A stretch of DNA of 64,000 bases from Massilia solisilvae. GTDB lineage: Bacteria; Pseudomonadota; Gammaproteobacteria; Burkholderiales; Burkholderiaceae_D. Location of the stretch: positions 248,001-312,000 of the forward strand of contig NZ_JANUGV010000001.1 of NCBI RefSeq assembly GCF_024753215.1, read 5' to 3'. The notes beneath the pieces are model-generated. The model did not search any database. It saw only the letters and a program-made list of their open reading frames with translations, and was not told the DNA's origin. Each line of letters opens with the position of its first letter. Position 1 is the stretch's first letter. Made by a program: the position numbers and the translations under genes. Below, piece after piece: positions 1-8,369 of this stretch.

Positions 1-1701
1 GGCGCCAGTGTCGCTGTGCAGGGCGAAGGAAGGTGCGGCGGCAGTCGTGTCGACGGTGATGGCCGCGGCGTTCGATGCCGCGCTGCTCAGGTTGCCCGCA
101 ATGTCGGTCTGGCGCACCTGCACGGCGCCAGCGCCGTAGCTGCCGCTGGCCAGCGTGAAACTGGTGCCGCTGCCGGCCGTCCAGTGCGCGCCGCTGTCCA
201 CGCTGTACTCCCAGCTTGCCACGTCGCCAGCCAGCGTCACGTTGATGGCGCCATCCTTGGTGATGCCATCGCTGGCGCTCGAGCCGGTGTCCGAGGCCAG
301 CGCCAGCGCAGGCGCGGCAACCGAGGTGTCGATGGTGATCGCGGCCGCATTTGAACCGGCCGCGCTCAGGTTGCCTGCAAGGTCAGTGTAGCGCACCTGC
401 GCCTGGCCCACGGCCTGCGTGCCGGCCGGCAGGTTGAAGCTGGTGCCGCTGCCGGCCGTCCAGTGTGCGCCGCCGTCCACGCTGTATTCCCAGCTGGCCG
501 CATCCGGCGGCAGCGTCACGTTCACCGTCGGGTTGTTCGTGATGCCGTCGCTGTTGTTCGTGCCGGTGTCTGCGGCCAGGGCGAACGAGGGCGCGGGAGC
601 CGACGTGTCGACCGTGATGGCGGCGCCATTGCTGCCCGTGGCGCTCAGGTTACCGGCCTTGTCGGTGTAGCGCGTCTGCACGGCGCCGCTGGCGTAATCA
701 CCGGTGGCCAGGCTGAAACTGCCGCCGCTGCCGGCGCTCCAGTGCGCGCCGCCGTCCACGCTGTATTCCCAGCTGGCCACATCAAGTGGAAGGTTCACGT
801 TGACGGTGCCGTCCTTGGTGATGCCGTCGGCGGCGCTGGCGCCGGTGTCGCTGGCCAGCGCCAGCGTGGGCGCGAGGGCGGCGGTGTCGATGGTGATGGC
901 CGCTGCGTTCGAAGCGGCCGTGCTCAGGTTGCCGGCAAGGTCGGTCTGGCGCACCTGCACCGCGCCTGCCGCATAGGTGCCGTCGGCCAGGTTGAAGCTG
1001 GTGCCGCTGCCGCTCGTCCAGTGTGCACCGCTGTCGGTGCTGTACTCCCAGCTGGCCACGTCGGCGGCCAGCGTCACGTTCACGGCGGTATTCTTGGTCA
1101 GGCCGTCGCTGTTGCTGGTGCCGGTGTCGGCCGCCAGGGCCAGCGCGGGGGCGGCCACCGTGTTGTCGACCGTGATGGTTGCCGCATTGGCGGCGACCGC
1201 GCTCAGGTTGCCGGCGGTGTCGGTGTAGCGCACCTTCACGGCGCCGGACGCGTAGCTGTTGTCGGCCAGCGTGAAAGCGGTGGCGCTGCCTGCCGTCCAG
1301 TGCGCGCCGCCGTCTACGCTGTATTCCCAGCTGGCCGCGTCAAGGGGCAAGGTCACGTCGATGCTGCCGTTGCGGGTGATGCCGTCGGCGGCGCTGGCGC
1401 CAGTGTCGCTGTGCAGGGCGAGCGAAGGCGCGGCGGCAGTCGTGTCGACGGTGATGGCCGCGGCGTTCGATGCCGTGCTGCTCAGGTTGCCCGCGACGTC
1501 GGTCTGGCGCACCTGCACGGCGCCAGCGCCGTAGCTGCCGCCGGCCAGCGTGAAACTGGTGCCACTGCCGGCCGTCCAGTGCGCGCCGCTGTCCACGCTG
1601 TACTCCCAGCTTGCCACGTCGCCAGCCAGCGTCACGTTGATGGTGCCATCCTTGGTGATGCCATCGCTGGCGTTCGATCCAGTATCCGAAGCCAGTGCCA
1701 T
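1..1701 (-). repeat. tandem 279-bp (93-aa) coding repeats, six full copies plus a partial
   Basis: In-frame copies begin (minus strand) at about 1701, 1422, 1143, 864, 585 and 306, with a partial copy at 27-1. Each encodes a DTG...DGIT...SWEYS.D.GAHWT...AGNLS...ITVD pattern typical of Ig-like repeats in large secreted adhesins. Copies are alike but not identical. A five-unit superperiod of 1395 bp is visible: bases 1-306 match 1396-1701 far better than neighbouring units match each other. Confidence 0.9.
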
Positions 1702-4629
1702 CGCGGGCGCGGCGACCGCGTTGTCCATTGTGTAGCCCTGGTTGGCGCCGGTCGGGCTGGTACTGCCCAACGCGTTGCCCGTGCTGTCGGCCACGTTGTT
1801 GCCCGAGATGAGCGCCAGGCCCACGGTGCCATTGAGCGAGGCCAGGTCGCCGCCCGATACCGTGACCGAATAACTGTTGGCTCCCGATGAGGTGACCGAC
1901 GACACCGTGGCGGTGGTGCCGCTGACCGAAAAATCGCTTGCATCCACATTGCTCACAGCCTCGCTGAACTGCACCTGGAAGACCAGCGTGTCGGCATTGG
2001 TCGTCGCGCCGGTGGGCGTGCCACGCGTGATGGACGTGATGGTCGGCGCCTGCGTGTCGCCGCTGATGCCAAGCACGTTGCTGGCCACGTTGGGCTGGCT
2101 GGTCGCGTCCATGAAAGCACCCGCGTTGATCTGGATGGTGGCGCTGAGCGACTGGGCGGCATTCGGCGCGAAATCGGCCGTATAGATCTTCGGGTCGCTG
2201 CCATCGACCGTGAGCGCGCTGATGGTGCCGCCCGTGGCGCTGATGTCGGCGGCGGTGAAGCCGGTGGGCACGCTGCTGAACGTGAACGTGATGGTCGCGT
2301 GCTGCCCCGCCTTGAGCGAGGTGGGGCTGGCGCTGATGGTGACGGTGGGCGGCGCCGAGTTGGTGGTGAAGTTCAGCGTGGTGTTGTCGCTGATGCCGGC
2401 GTAGGCGTTGCCGGCCAGGTCCGTGACGGCCCCGCTGTCGATCTTGATCGCGTAGGTCTTCCCGTAGCCGAGAGACGCCGTGGGGTTGATGGTCAGCGTG
2501 GTCGTCGAAATGCTGACCTTGCCGTCACCCACACCCTGCGCCGTGGCGACATCGAATTGTTCGACCACAGTGTTGGACGCCACGTCGACGAGGTAGATTT
2601 TGCCGGTGCCGAACTGCACCGCTTCGCTGAACACGATCGTCGGCGAGACGGTGGTCAGCACGGCGGTGGCGTTGTCGGCCGGGCTCGAGCTCGACAGGGT
2701 AGGCGCGGTGCCGTCAGTGCCGACCATCGAGAACGCGTAGGAGGCCGAGGTGCCACCGTCCCCGTCGTTGAGCACGAGGTTGAAATCGCGCTGCCCCGTT
2801 GTGGTCGAATTGTAGGCCAGGTACTTGAGCAGCCAGGTGACGTTGGCGGGCGTGGCGTTGGCATTGAAATCGATGTGCAGCACGCCGCCGCTGGCGGCTA
2901 CCGTCCCGATCTGCACGTAACTGCTGCCGGTTCCGGTCACATCCACGTACACCGCGTCGCCTGGACTGAGCACGGAGTCGGTGCCGCCCTTGACCTTGCT
3001 CGGGTCGGCATAAAAGGAGCCGTCGTTGGTACCGGCGGTCAGGTTGATCTGCAGGTAGCCGCCGGCCAGGTTGGCGGAGTCCACGTCCGTCACGCTGACG
3101 GTCGCCGGGGCGATCCTGTCGCCGATCGTGTTAGCCATCCCGGCCTTGAAGGTGCCAGAGTTGCCGGCGAGGTTGGCCACCAGCGGCAAGTCGTTCACGC
3201 CGGTGATGTTGACGGTCAGCGTGGCCGTGCCGCTGCCGTTGGCGTTGTTCGCCGTGACCGTGAAGGCGTCGCTGGCATTGGCCGACAGCGCATTGATCGC
3301 CGGGTTGTTCGGCTCGTATGCGTACTCGCCGGTCGAGCTCTTCAGGTACAGGGTGCCGTAGCTGCCCGCTTTCGAGACGTCGTAGGTAACGCTGCCGATC
3401 GTTTTCGAAATGCCGGTGGTGCCGCCCTGGATGCCGCGGCCGGTGATCGCCGTGTCCGAGGTGATGGCGAGGGTGGCGTTGGCGCTGGCGGTGAACGTGT
3501 CGTTGGCGCTGGTGTCCACAAAGCTGAGGGCCGCCGGCGTCGTGATGGTGGGCGGGAGCGCGTCGAGGTAGGTCGACTCGAACGACTCGCTGACATCGAG
3601 CTGGTACAGGCCGTTTGACCCAGCATAGTTCCGCACCAGCAGTGCCCCGTTGTCGGTGGTAGGTGCGACGATCACAAAGTCCGTGGACGGGATCGCATAG
3701 GTCTCCAGGACGGTGCCTGCGCTGCTGACCTTGGCGACGGTCTTGGGGTTTCCCGTCGACGGGTGATCCGTCAGCAGGAAGCTGCCGTCCGGCGTCATGG
3801 TGACGCTGGGCTCCTGGTTGGACGTGAACCCGGTGAGCGTGTAGTTGCCGATGACGGTGTGGCCCGCGCCCGAAATCTTGGTCGCGTAGACTTGTGACGA
3901 GTTTACGTAGAAGAACCAGAAATTGGTGCCGTCGTAGGCCAGCGTGCCCCGGTATCCGGCACCGACGGTGGTGACCAGCGTCTCGTTGCCAGCCGTGTCT
4001 ACGTATTTCAGTTGCGAGCCGTCCGTGGAAGTAGTGCTCGCCGGCGTGGAGTACATGAAACCACCGCTGGCGTCGCCTGCTACCGACAACAGCGCGACGT
4101 TGGTCGGCGCCTGGAACTGCTTGTTGGTTTGGCCCGCGATCGGATTGCCGTCCTTGGTGTAGTGCGTGTAAAAGAAGCGTTGAATACCTGGATCGTCGTT
4201 GAACCAGGTGACGATAAACGTCCCGTCTGCCACGCCCTTCACGTCATAGTAGCGATAGTTTCCCAGGCTGAAGGTGGGCGACATGGTGTTGCCGTTGGTG
4301 TCGAAGATCCGCATGTAGGCACCGGTGAAAGGCGGGTTGGCGTCATCGCCATCGTCGCCCAACACGACGAAACGGTCGGGGCCTGCCGCAGCCACATGGA
4401 AACTTGAATTGGCGTCCATCGTCGCGCCCATGAGCAAGTAGCCTGTTGGTCCCACAGTGCCGCCGGGACTTACCAGGTTCACGCGCAGGTTGGTGGTGCC
4501 GTATACACCCCAGACCACCGCCACCCCGGTGTGGTTGTTGAGCAGGGGCGCGCCCCACGGGATGCTGTCGATCGACAGGTCGTTTTCCACCGGCTTGGTG
4601 GTGCCAAGAGTTGTGGTCGGAATGGCCAT
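1..4629 (-). CDS. giant Ig-like repeat surface/secreted protein (N-terminal 1543 aa, runs off left edge)
   Basis: Reading the minus strand from ATG at 4629 gives an open frame to the window edge with no stop. There is no signal peptide, which fits a type I secreted adhesin-like protein. Residues 1 to about 350 look like a beta-rich, propeller-like domain. About 365-478 is VCBS/cadherin-like and ends in an ITGVND motif. About 480-635 is a second cadherin-like stretch. About 637-755 resembles the bacterial SwmB/Big_5 Ig-like domain. About 758-970 holds two more Ig-like modules. From about residue 977 the protein is a tandem array of 93-residue repeats carrying SWEYSVD.GAHW and AGNLS motifs. The C-terminus, where RTX or secretion signals would lie, is outside the window. 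Role as adhesin or biofilm protein is inferred from architecture only. Confidence 0.85.
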   Translation of the reverse strand, partial: MAIPTTTLGTTKPVENDLSIDSIPWGAPLLNNHTGVAVVWGVYGTTNLRVNLVSPGGTVGPTGYLLMGATMDANSSFHVAAAGPDRFVVLGDDGDDANPPFTGAYMRIFDTNGNTMSPTFSLGNYRYYDVKGVADGTFIVTWFNDDPGIQRFFYTHYTKDGNPIAGQTNKQFQAPTNVALLSVAGDASGGFMYSTPASTTSTDGSQLKYVDTAGNETLVTTVGAGYRGTLAYDGTNFWFFYVNSSQVYATKISGAGHTVIGNYTLTGFTSNQEPSVTMTPDGSFLLTDHPSTGNPKTVAKVSSAGTVLETYAIPSTDFVIVAPTTDNGALLVRNYAGSNGLYQLDVSESFESTYLDALPPTITTPAALSFVDTSANDTFTASANATLAITSDTAITGRGIQGGTTGISKTIGSVTYDVSKAGSYGTLYLKSSTGEYAYEPNNPAINALSANASDAFTVTANNANGSGTATLTVNITGVNDLPLVANLAGNSGTFKAGMANTIGDRIAPATVSVTDVDSANLAGGYLQINLTAGTNDGSFYADPSKVKGGTDSVLSPGDAVYVDVTGTGSSYVQIGTVAASGGVLHIDFNANATPANVTWLLKYLAYNSTTTGQRDFNLVLNDGDGGTSASYAFSMVGTDGTAPTLSSSSPADNATAVLTTVSPTIVFSEAVQFGTGKIYLVDVASNTVVEQFDVATAQGVGDGKVSISTTTLTINPTASLGYGKTYAIKIDSGAVTDLAGNAYAGISDNTTLNFTTNSAPPTVTISASPTSLKAGQHATITFTFSSVPTGFTAADISATGGTISALTVDGSDPKIYTADFAPNAAQSLSATIQINAGAFMDATSQPNVASNVLGISGDTQAPTITSITRGTPTGATTNADTLVFQVQFSEAVSNVDASDFSVSGTTATVSSVTSSGANSYSVTVSGGDLASLNGTVGLALISGNNVADSTGNALGSTSPTGANQGYTMDNAVAAPAMALASDTGSNASDGITKDGTINVTLAGDVASWEYSVDSGAHWTAGSGTSFTLAGGSYGAGAVQVRQTDVAGNLSSTASNAAAITVDTTAAAPSLALHSDTGASAADGITRNGSIDVTLPLDAASWEYSVDGGAHWTAGSATAFTLADNSYASGAVKVRYTDTAGNLSAVAANAATITVDNTVAAPALALAADTGTSNSDGLTKNTAVNVTLAADVASWEYSTDSGAHWTSGSGTSFNLADGTYAAGAVQVRQTDLAGNLSTAASNAAAITIDTAALAPTLALASDTGASAADGITKDGTVNVNLPLDVASWEYSVDGGAHWSAGSGGSFSLATGDYASGAVQTRYTDKAGNLSATGSNGAAITVDTSAPAPSFALAADTGTNNSDGITNNPTVNVTLPPDAASWEYSVDGGAHWTAGSGTSFNLPAGTQAVGQAQVRYTDLAGNLSAAGSNAAAITIDTSVAAPALALASDTGSSASDGITKDGAINVTLAGDVASWEYSVDSGAHWTAGSGTSFTLASGSYGAGAVQVRQTDIAGNLSSAASNAAAITVDTTAAAPSFALHSDTGA

Positions 4630-4680
4630 GGGAGGGAAAATAAAAAGTGGAAATGGGCGATCCGAATCGCATAAAAAGCG

Positions 4681-4709
4681 CTGACGGATCAACTACTTGT
4701 TACTATAGT
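4681..4709 (+). promoter_or_regulatory. candidate sigma70 promoter for dnaE
   Basis: CTGACG at 4681-4686 and TATAGT at 4704-4709 are separated by 17 bp, reading towards dnaE. This is pattern matching only. The distance to the dnaE ATG (about 125 bp) is long but acceptable. Confidence 0.35.
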
Positions 4710-4731
4710 TGCACCAGAGACATTATTGCAA
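4702..4731 (-). promoter_or_regulatory. candidate sigma70 promoter for the giant repeat protein
   Basis: On the minus strand TTGCAA (4731-4726) and TATAGT (4707-4702) are separated by 18 bp, about 73 bp upstream of the ATG at 4629. The -10 box overlaps the -10 box of the opposing dnaE candidate, so the two promoters would be back-to-back and mutually exclusive. Confidence 0.4.
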
Positions 4732-4833
4732 GTTTAACCATTTCTTATAGTCAGGTAATGAGCGTATCCCGCGAGGCGGTGTTGCATGGGAGTAACGGCC
4801 CGCGAGCACGGCCGGGCGAGGTAAAATGCGCAG

Positions 4834-7800
4834 ATGACTTCCCCGACCTTCACCCACCTGCGCGTCCATACCGAATATTCGATCGTTGACGGGCTGGTAC
4901 GTCTCGACGACCTGGTCGCCGCCGCCGTCAAGGACAAGCAGCCGGCGCTGGCGGTGACGGACCTGGCCAACATGTTCTGCATGGTGCGGTTCTACAAGGC
5001 CGCGCGCGGCAAGGGTGTCAAGCCCGTGGTCGGGGTCGATGCCTGGATCACCAACGACGAAAACCGCGACAAGCCCTCGCGCCTCCTGATCCTGGCCAAG
5101 AACCGCACCGGCTACCTGCAGCTGTGCGAGCTCTTGTCCAAGGCCTGGCTCACCAACCAGTACAAGGGCCGCGCCGAGATCCGCGTCGAGTGGCTGGAGG
5201 CGCTGGCCACCAGCAAATCGACGCTGGAGCCGGACGTGGACCAGGCCAACGCGCTGATCGTGATCTCGGGCGCGCACTTCGGCGACATCGGCCAGGCCAT
5301 CGACAACGGCGACCTGGACAAGGCCGAGCGTTGCGCGCAGCGTTGGGCGGCGATCTTCCCGAACCACTTCTACGTCGAAATCCAGCGTGCCGGCCAGCCC
5401 AACCAGGAGCAGCAGGTGCGCCAGAGCGTGGCGCTGGCGACCCGCCTGGGCCTGCCCGTGGTGGCCACCCACCCGGTCCAGTTCATCAACAAGGATGAAT
5501 TCATCGCGCACGAGGCGCGCGTGTGCATCGCGGAAGGCGAGATGCTTGCCAACGCCAAGCGGGTGCGGCGCTTCAACGAAGAGATGTGCTTCAAGTCGCA
5601 GGCGGAGATGGCCGAGCTGTTCGCCGACCTGCCCGGGGCGCTTGCCAACTCGGTGGAAATCGCCAAGCGCTGCAACGTGGAGCTGGTGCTGGGCAAGCCG
5701 CAGCTGCCGAACTTCCCGACCCCGGGCATGACCATCGACGAGTACCTGGTCGCGGAGACGAAGAAGGGCCTGGAGATGCGACTGGAGCAGCTGTTCCCCG
5801 ACCCGGCCCAGCGCGAGAAGGAGCGGCCGCGCTACGAGCAGCGGCTGGAGTACGAGAACGAGATCATCATCAAGATGAAGTTCCCGGGCTACTTCCTGAT
5901 CGTGGCGGAGTTCATCCAGTGGGGCAAGAACAACGGCGTGCCGATCGGACCGGGCCGCGGCTCGGGCGCGGGCTCGCTGGTGGCGTACTGCCTGAAGATC
6001 ACCGACCTCGACCCGCTGCGTTACAACCTGCTGTTCGAGCGCTTCCTGAACCCGGAACGGATCTCGATGCCTGACTTCGACATCGACTTTTGCCAGGAAA
6101 AGCGCGAACTGGTGATCCAGCACGTGAAGGACCTGTACGGCCGCGACGCGGTGTCGCAGATCGCCACCTTCGGCACCATGGCGGCCAAGGGCGCGATCCG
6201 CGACGTCGGCCGCGTGCTCGATTTCGGCTACAATTTCTGCGACGGCATCTCCAAGCTGATCCCGTTCAAGCCCGGCAAGCAGGTCTCGATCGCCGAGGCG
6301 ATCGAAGAAGAGCCGATGCTCAAGGAGCGCCTGGAAAACGAGGAAGAGGTCAAGCAGCTGCTCGACCTGGCGCAGCAGGTCGAAGGCATCACCCGCAACA
6401 TCGGCATGCACGCCGGCGGCGTCTTGATCGCGCCGGGCAAGCTCACCGACTTCTGCCCGCTGTACACGCAGTCGGGCGACACCGGCGTGGTGTCGCAGTA
6501 CGACAAGGACGACGTCGAGGCCGTGGGCCTGGTCAAGTTCGACTTCCTGGGCCTGACCACGCTCACCATCCTCGACCGCGCGGTCAACTACATCAAGGCG
6601 CTCGACCCGGCGCAGGCCGACTTCGACCTGTCCAAGGTGCCGCTGGACGACAAGCCCTCGTACAAGCTGCTCACCGACGCCAAGACGGTCGCGATCTTCC
6701 AGCTTGAATCGCGCGGCATGCAGGGCATGCTGAAAGACGCGCGGCCCGACCGCTTCGAGGACATCATCGCGCTGGTGGCGCTGTACCGCCCGGGCCCGAT
6801 GGACCTGATCCCGGACTTCTGCAAGCGCAAGCACGGCGAAAAGTTCGACTACCCCGACCCGCGCACCGAGGGCATCCTGTCCGAGACCTACGGCATCATG
6901 GTCTACCAGGAGCAGGTGATGCAGATGGCGCAGATCATCGGCGGCTACACGCTCGGCGGCGCGGACATGCTGCGCCGCGCGATGGGCAAGAAGAAGGCCG
7001 AGGAGATGGCCGAGCACCGCGCGATCTTCCGCAAGGGCGCGGCCGAAGGGGGGCTCTCGACCGAGAAGGCCGACGAGATCTTCGACCTGATGGAGAAGTT
7101 CGCGGGCTACGGCTTCAACAAGTCGCACGCGGCCGCCTACGCGCTGCTGTCATACCACACGGCCTACCTCAAGGTGCACCACACCGCCGCGTTCATGGCA
7201 GCCAACATGTCGCTGGCCATGGAAGACACCGACAAGATCAAGATCCTGGTCGAGGACTCGATCGACGTGTGCGGCCTGACCATCCTGCCGCCGGACGTGA
7301 ACGAATCGCAGTTCCGCTTCACGCCGGAAGGCCCGCCGCAGTCGGTGACCGGCAAGCAGGTCAGGCAGATCCGCTACGGCCTGGGCGGCGTGAAGGGCGC
7401 GGGGCAGGGCGCGATCGAGGCGATCATCGCCGCGCGCCAGGAAGGCGGCAAGTTCAAGGACCTGTTCGACTTCTGCAAGCGGGTGGACCGCAAGCAGATC
7501 AACCGCCGCACCATCGAAGCGCTGATCCGCGCCGGCGCCATGGACTGTTTCGGCGTGGACCGCGCGGTGCTGCTGGCCTCGGTCGCGTTCGCGGTCGAGG
7601 TGGCCGACCAGGCGGCGGCATCAGCCAACCAGGTGAGCCTGTTCGGCGGCGACGACAGCGACCTGGTGGCGCCGCCCGAGTACGTGAAGGCCACGCCCTG
7701 GACCGACCGCCAGAAGCTGTCCGAGGAAAAGATCGCGCTGGGCTACTACCTGTCCGGCCACATGTTCGACTCCTACGAGGCCGAGGTGCGGCGCTTTGCC

Positions 7801-8328
7801 AAGACCAAGCTGTCCTCGCTGGAACCGTCGCGCGAGCCGCGCATGCTGTGTGGCGTGATCACCGGCCTGCGCACGCAGATGACCCAGCGCGGCAAGATCC
7901 TGATCGTCACGCTCGACGACAAGACCGCGGTGCTCGAGGTGACGGTGTACGGCGAGCTGTTCGAGCAGTACAAGAACATCTTCAAGGAAGACGAATTCCT
8001 GCTGGTGGTGGGCAAGGTGTCGGAGGACCGCTTCAATGGCGGGCTGCGCATCACGGCCGAGAAGGTGTACGACATCGCGACCGCGCGCATCCAGTACGGG
8101 CACAAGCTGGAAATGGAGATCGACTGCGGCGTGGACCGGGACAAGCTGGCCGAGGTCCTGCAGCCGTACCGGGTGCAGGACGGGCTGCCGGTCAGCCTGC
8201 GCATCAGGCCGCAGGGCATCGAGTGCGTGCTGCAGCTGGGCGACGAATGGCGCGTGGCGCCGTCCGACGTGCTGACGCAGGCGCTGCAGCTGACGCTGGG
8301 CGCGAAGGACGTCGCGGTCGAGTACTAG
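4834..8328 (+). CDS. dnaE: DNA polymerase III subunit alpha
   Basis: The 1164-residue protein is the replicative polymerase subunit, which extends DNA in the Pol III holoenzyme. The N-terminal PHP domain begins HLRVHTEYSIVDG. The palm catalytic triad is readable as D416 and D418 in PDFDIDF and D570 in VKFDFLG, each offset by 15 from E. coli D401, D403 and D555. YRPGPMDLIP and NKSHAAAYALLSYHTAYLK mark the polymerase core and fingers. A C-terminal OB-fold (QRGKILIVTLDD) lies near residue 1030. Length matches the family (about 1160). The ATG follows GAGG about 12 nt upstream. It stands alone, convergent with the downstream protease gene. Confidence 0.98.
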   Translation: MTSPTFTHLRVHTEYSIVDGLVRLDDLVAAAVKDKQPALAVTDLANMFCMVRFYKAARGKGVKPVVGVDAWITNDENRDKPSRLLILAKNRTGYLQLCELLSKAWLTNQYKGRAEIRVEWLEALATSKSTLEPDVDQANALIVISGAHFGDIGQAIDNGDLDKAERCAQRWAAIFPNHFYVEIQRAGQPNQEQQVRQSVALATRLGLPVVATHPVQFINKDEFIAHEARVCIAEGEMLANAKRVRRFNEEMCFKSQAEMAELFADLPGALANSVEIAKRCNVELVLGKPQLPNFPTPGMTIDEYLVAETKKGLEMRLEQLFPDPAQREKERPRYEQRLEYENEIIIKMKFPGYFLIVAEFIQWGKNNGVPIGPGRGSGAGSLVAYCLKITDLDPLRYNLLFERFLNPERISMPDFDIDFCQEKRELVIQHVKDLYGRDAVSQIATFGTMAAKGAIRDVGRVLDFGYNFCDGISKLIPFKPGKQVSIAEAIEEEPMLKERLENEEEVKQLLDLAQQVEGITRNIGMHAGGVLIAPGKLTDFCPLYTQSGDTGVVSQYDKDDVEAVGLVKFDFLGLTTLTILDRAVNYIKALDPAQADFDLSKVPLDDKPSYKLLTDAKTVAIFQLESRGMQGMLKDARPDRFEDIIALVALYRPGPMDLIPDFCKRKHGEKFDYPDPRTEGILSETYGIMVYQEQVMQMAQIIGGYTLGGADMLRRAMGKKKAEEMAEHRAIFRKGAAEGGLSTEKADEIFDLMEKFAGYGFNKSHAAAYALLSYHTAYLKVHHTAAFMAANMSLAMEDTDKIKILVEDSIDVCGLTILPPDVNESQFRFTPEGPPQSVTGKQVRQIRYGLGGVKGAGQGAIEAIIAARQEGGKFKDLFDFCKRVDRKQINRRTIEALIRAGAMDCFGVDRAVLLASVAFAVEVADQAAASANQVSLFGGDDSDLVAPPEYVKATPWTDRQKLSEEKIALGYYLSGHMFDSYEAEVRRFAKTKLSSLEPSREPRMLCGVITGLRTQMTQRGKILIVTLDDKTAVLEVTVYGELFEQYKNIFKEDEFLLVVGKVSEDRFNGGLRITAEKVYDIATARIQYGHKLEMEIDCGVDRDKLAEVLQPYRVQDGLPVSLRIRPQGIECVLQLGDEWRVAPSDVLTQALQLTLGAKDVAVEY

Positions 8329-8337
8329 CCTCGTTGG

Positions 8338-8364
8338 TGCCGCCCCGGCGCTGCCGGGGCGGCA
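8338..8364. terminator. hairpin between convergent dnaE and protease genes
   Basis: An 11-bp perfect GC-rich inverted repeat (8338-8348 with 8354-8364, 5-nt loop) lies in the 41-bp gap between the two convergent stop codons. There is no clear T-tract. It is probably a shared bidirectional terminator. Confidence 0.6.
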
Positions 8365-8369
8365 CGCGC

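Noticed and set aside
1..1701. Evenly spaced repeats suggesting a CRISPR array
   Set aside because: The repeat unit is 279 bp and in frame within a long protein; there is no short repeat/spacer structure or cas gene.
463..1890. Long plus-strand open frame opposite the giant repeat array
   Set aside because: It arises from the GC-rich antisense of the repeat gene; the product is low-complexity (Val/Ala/Arg/Gly) and repeats with the same 279-bp period.
4723..7128. 801-codon minus-strand open frame inside dnaE
   Set aside because: Antisense shadow of a GC-rich gene; composition (Leu, Arg, Val, Ala, His) is typical of such frames and dnaE is certain.
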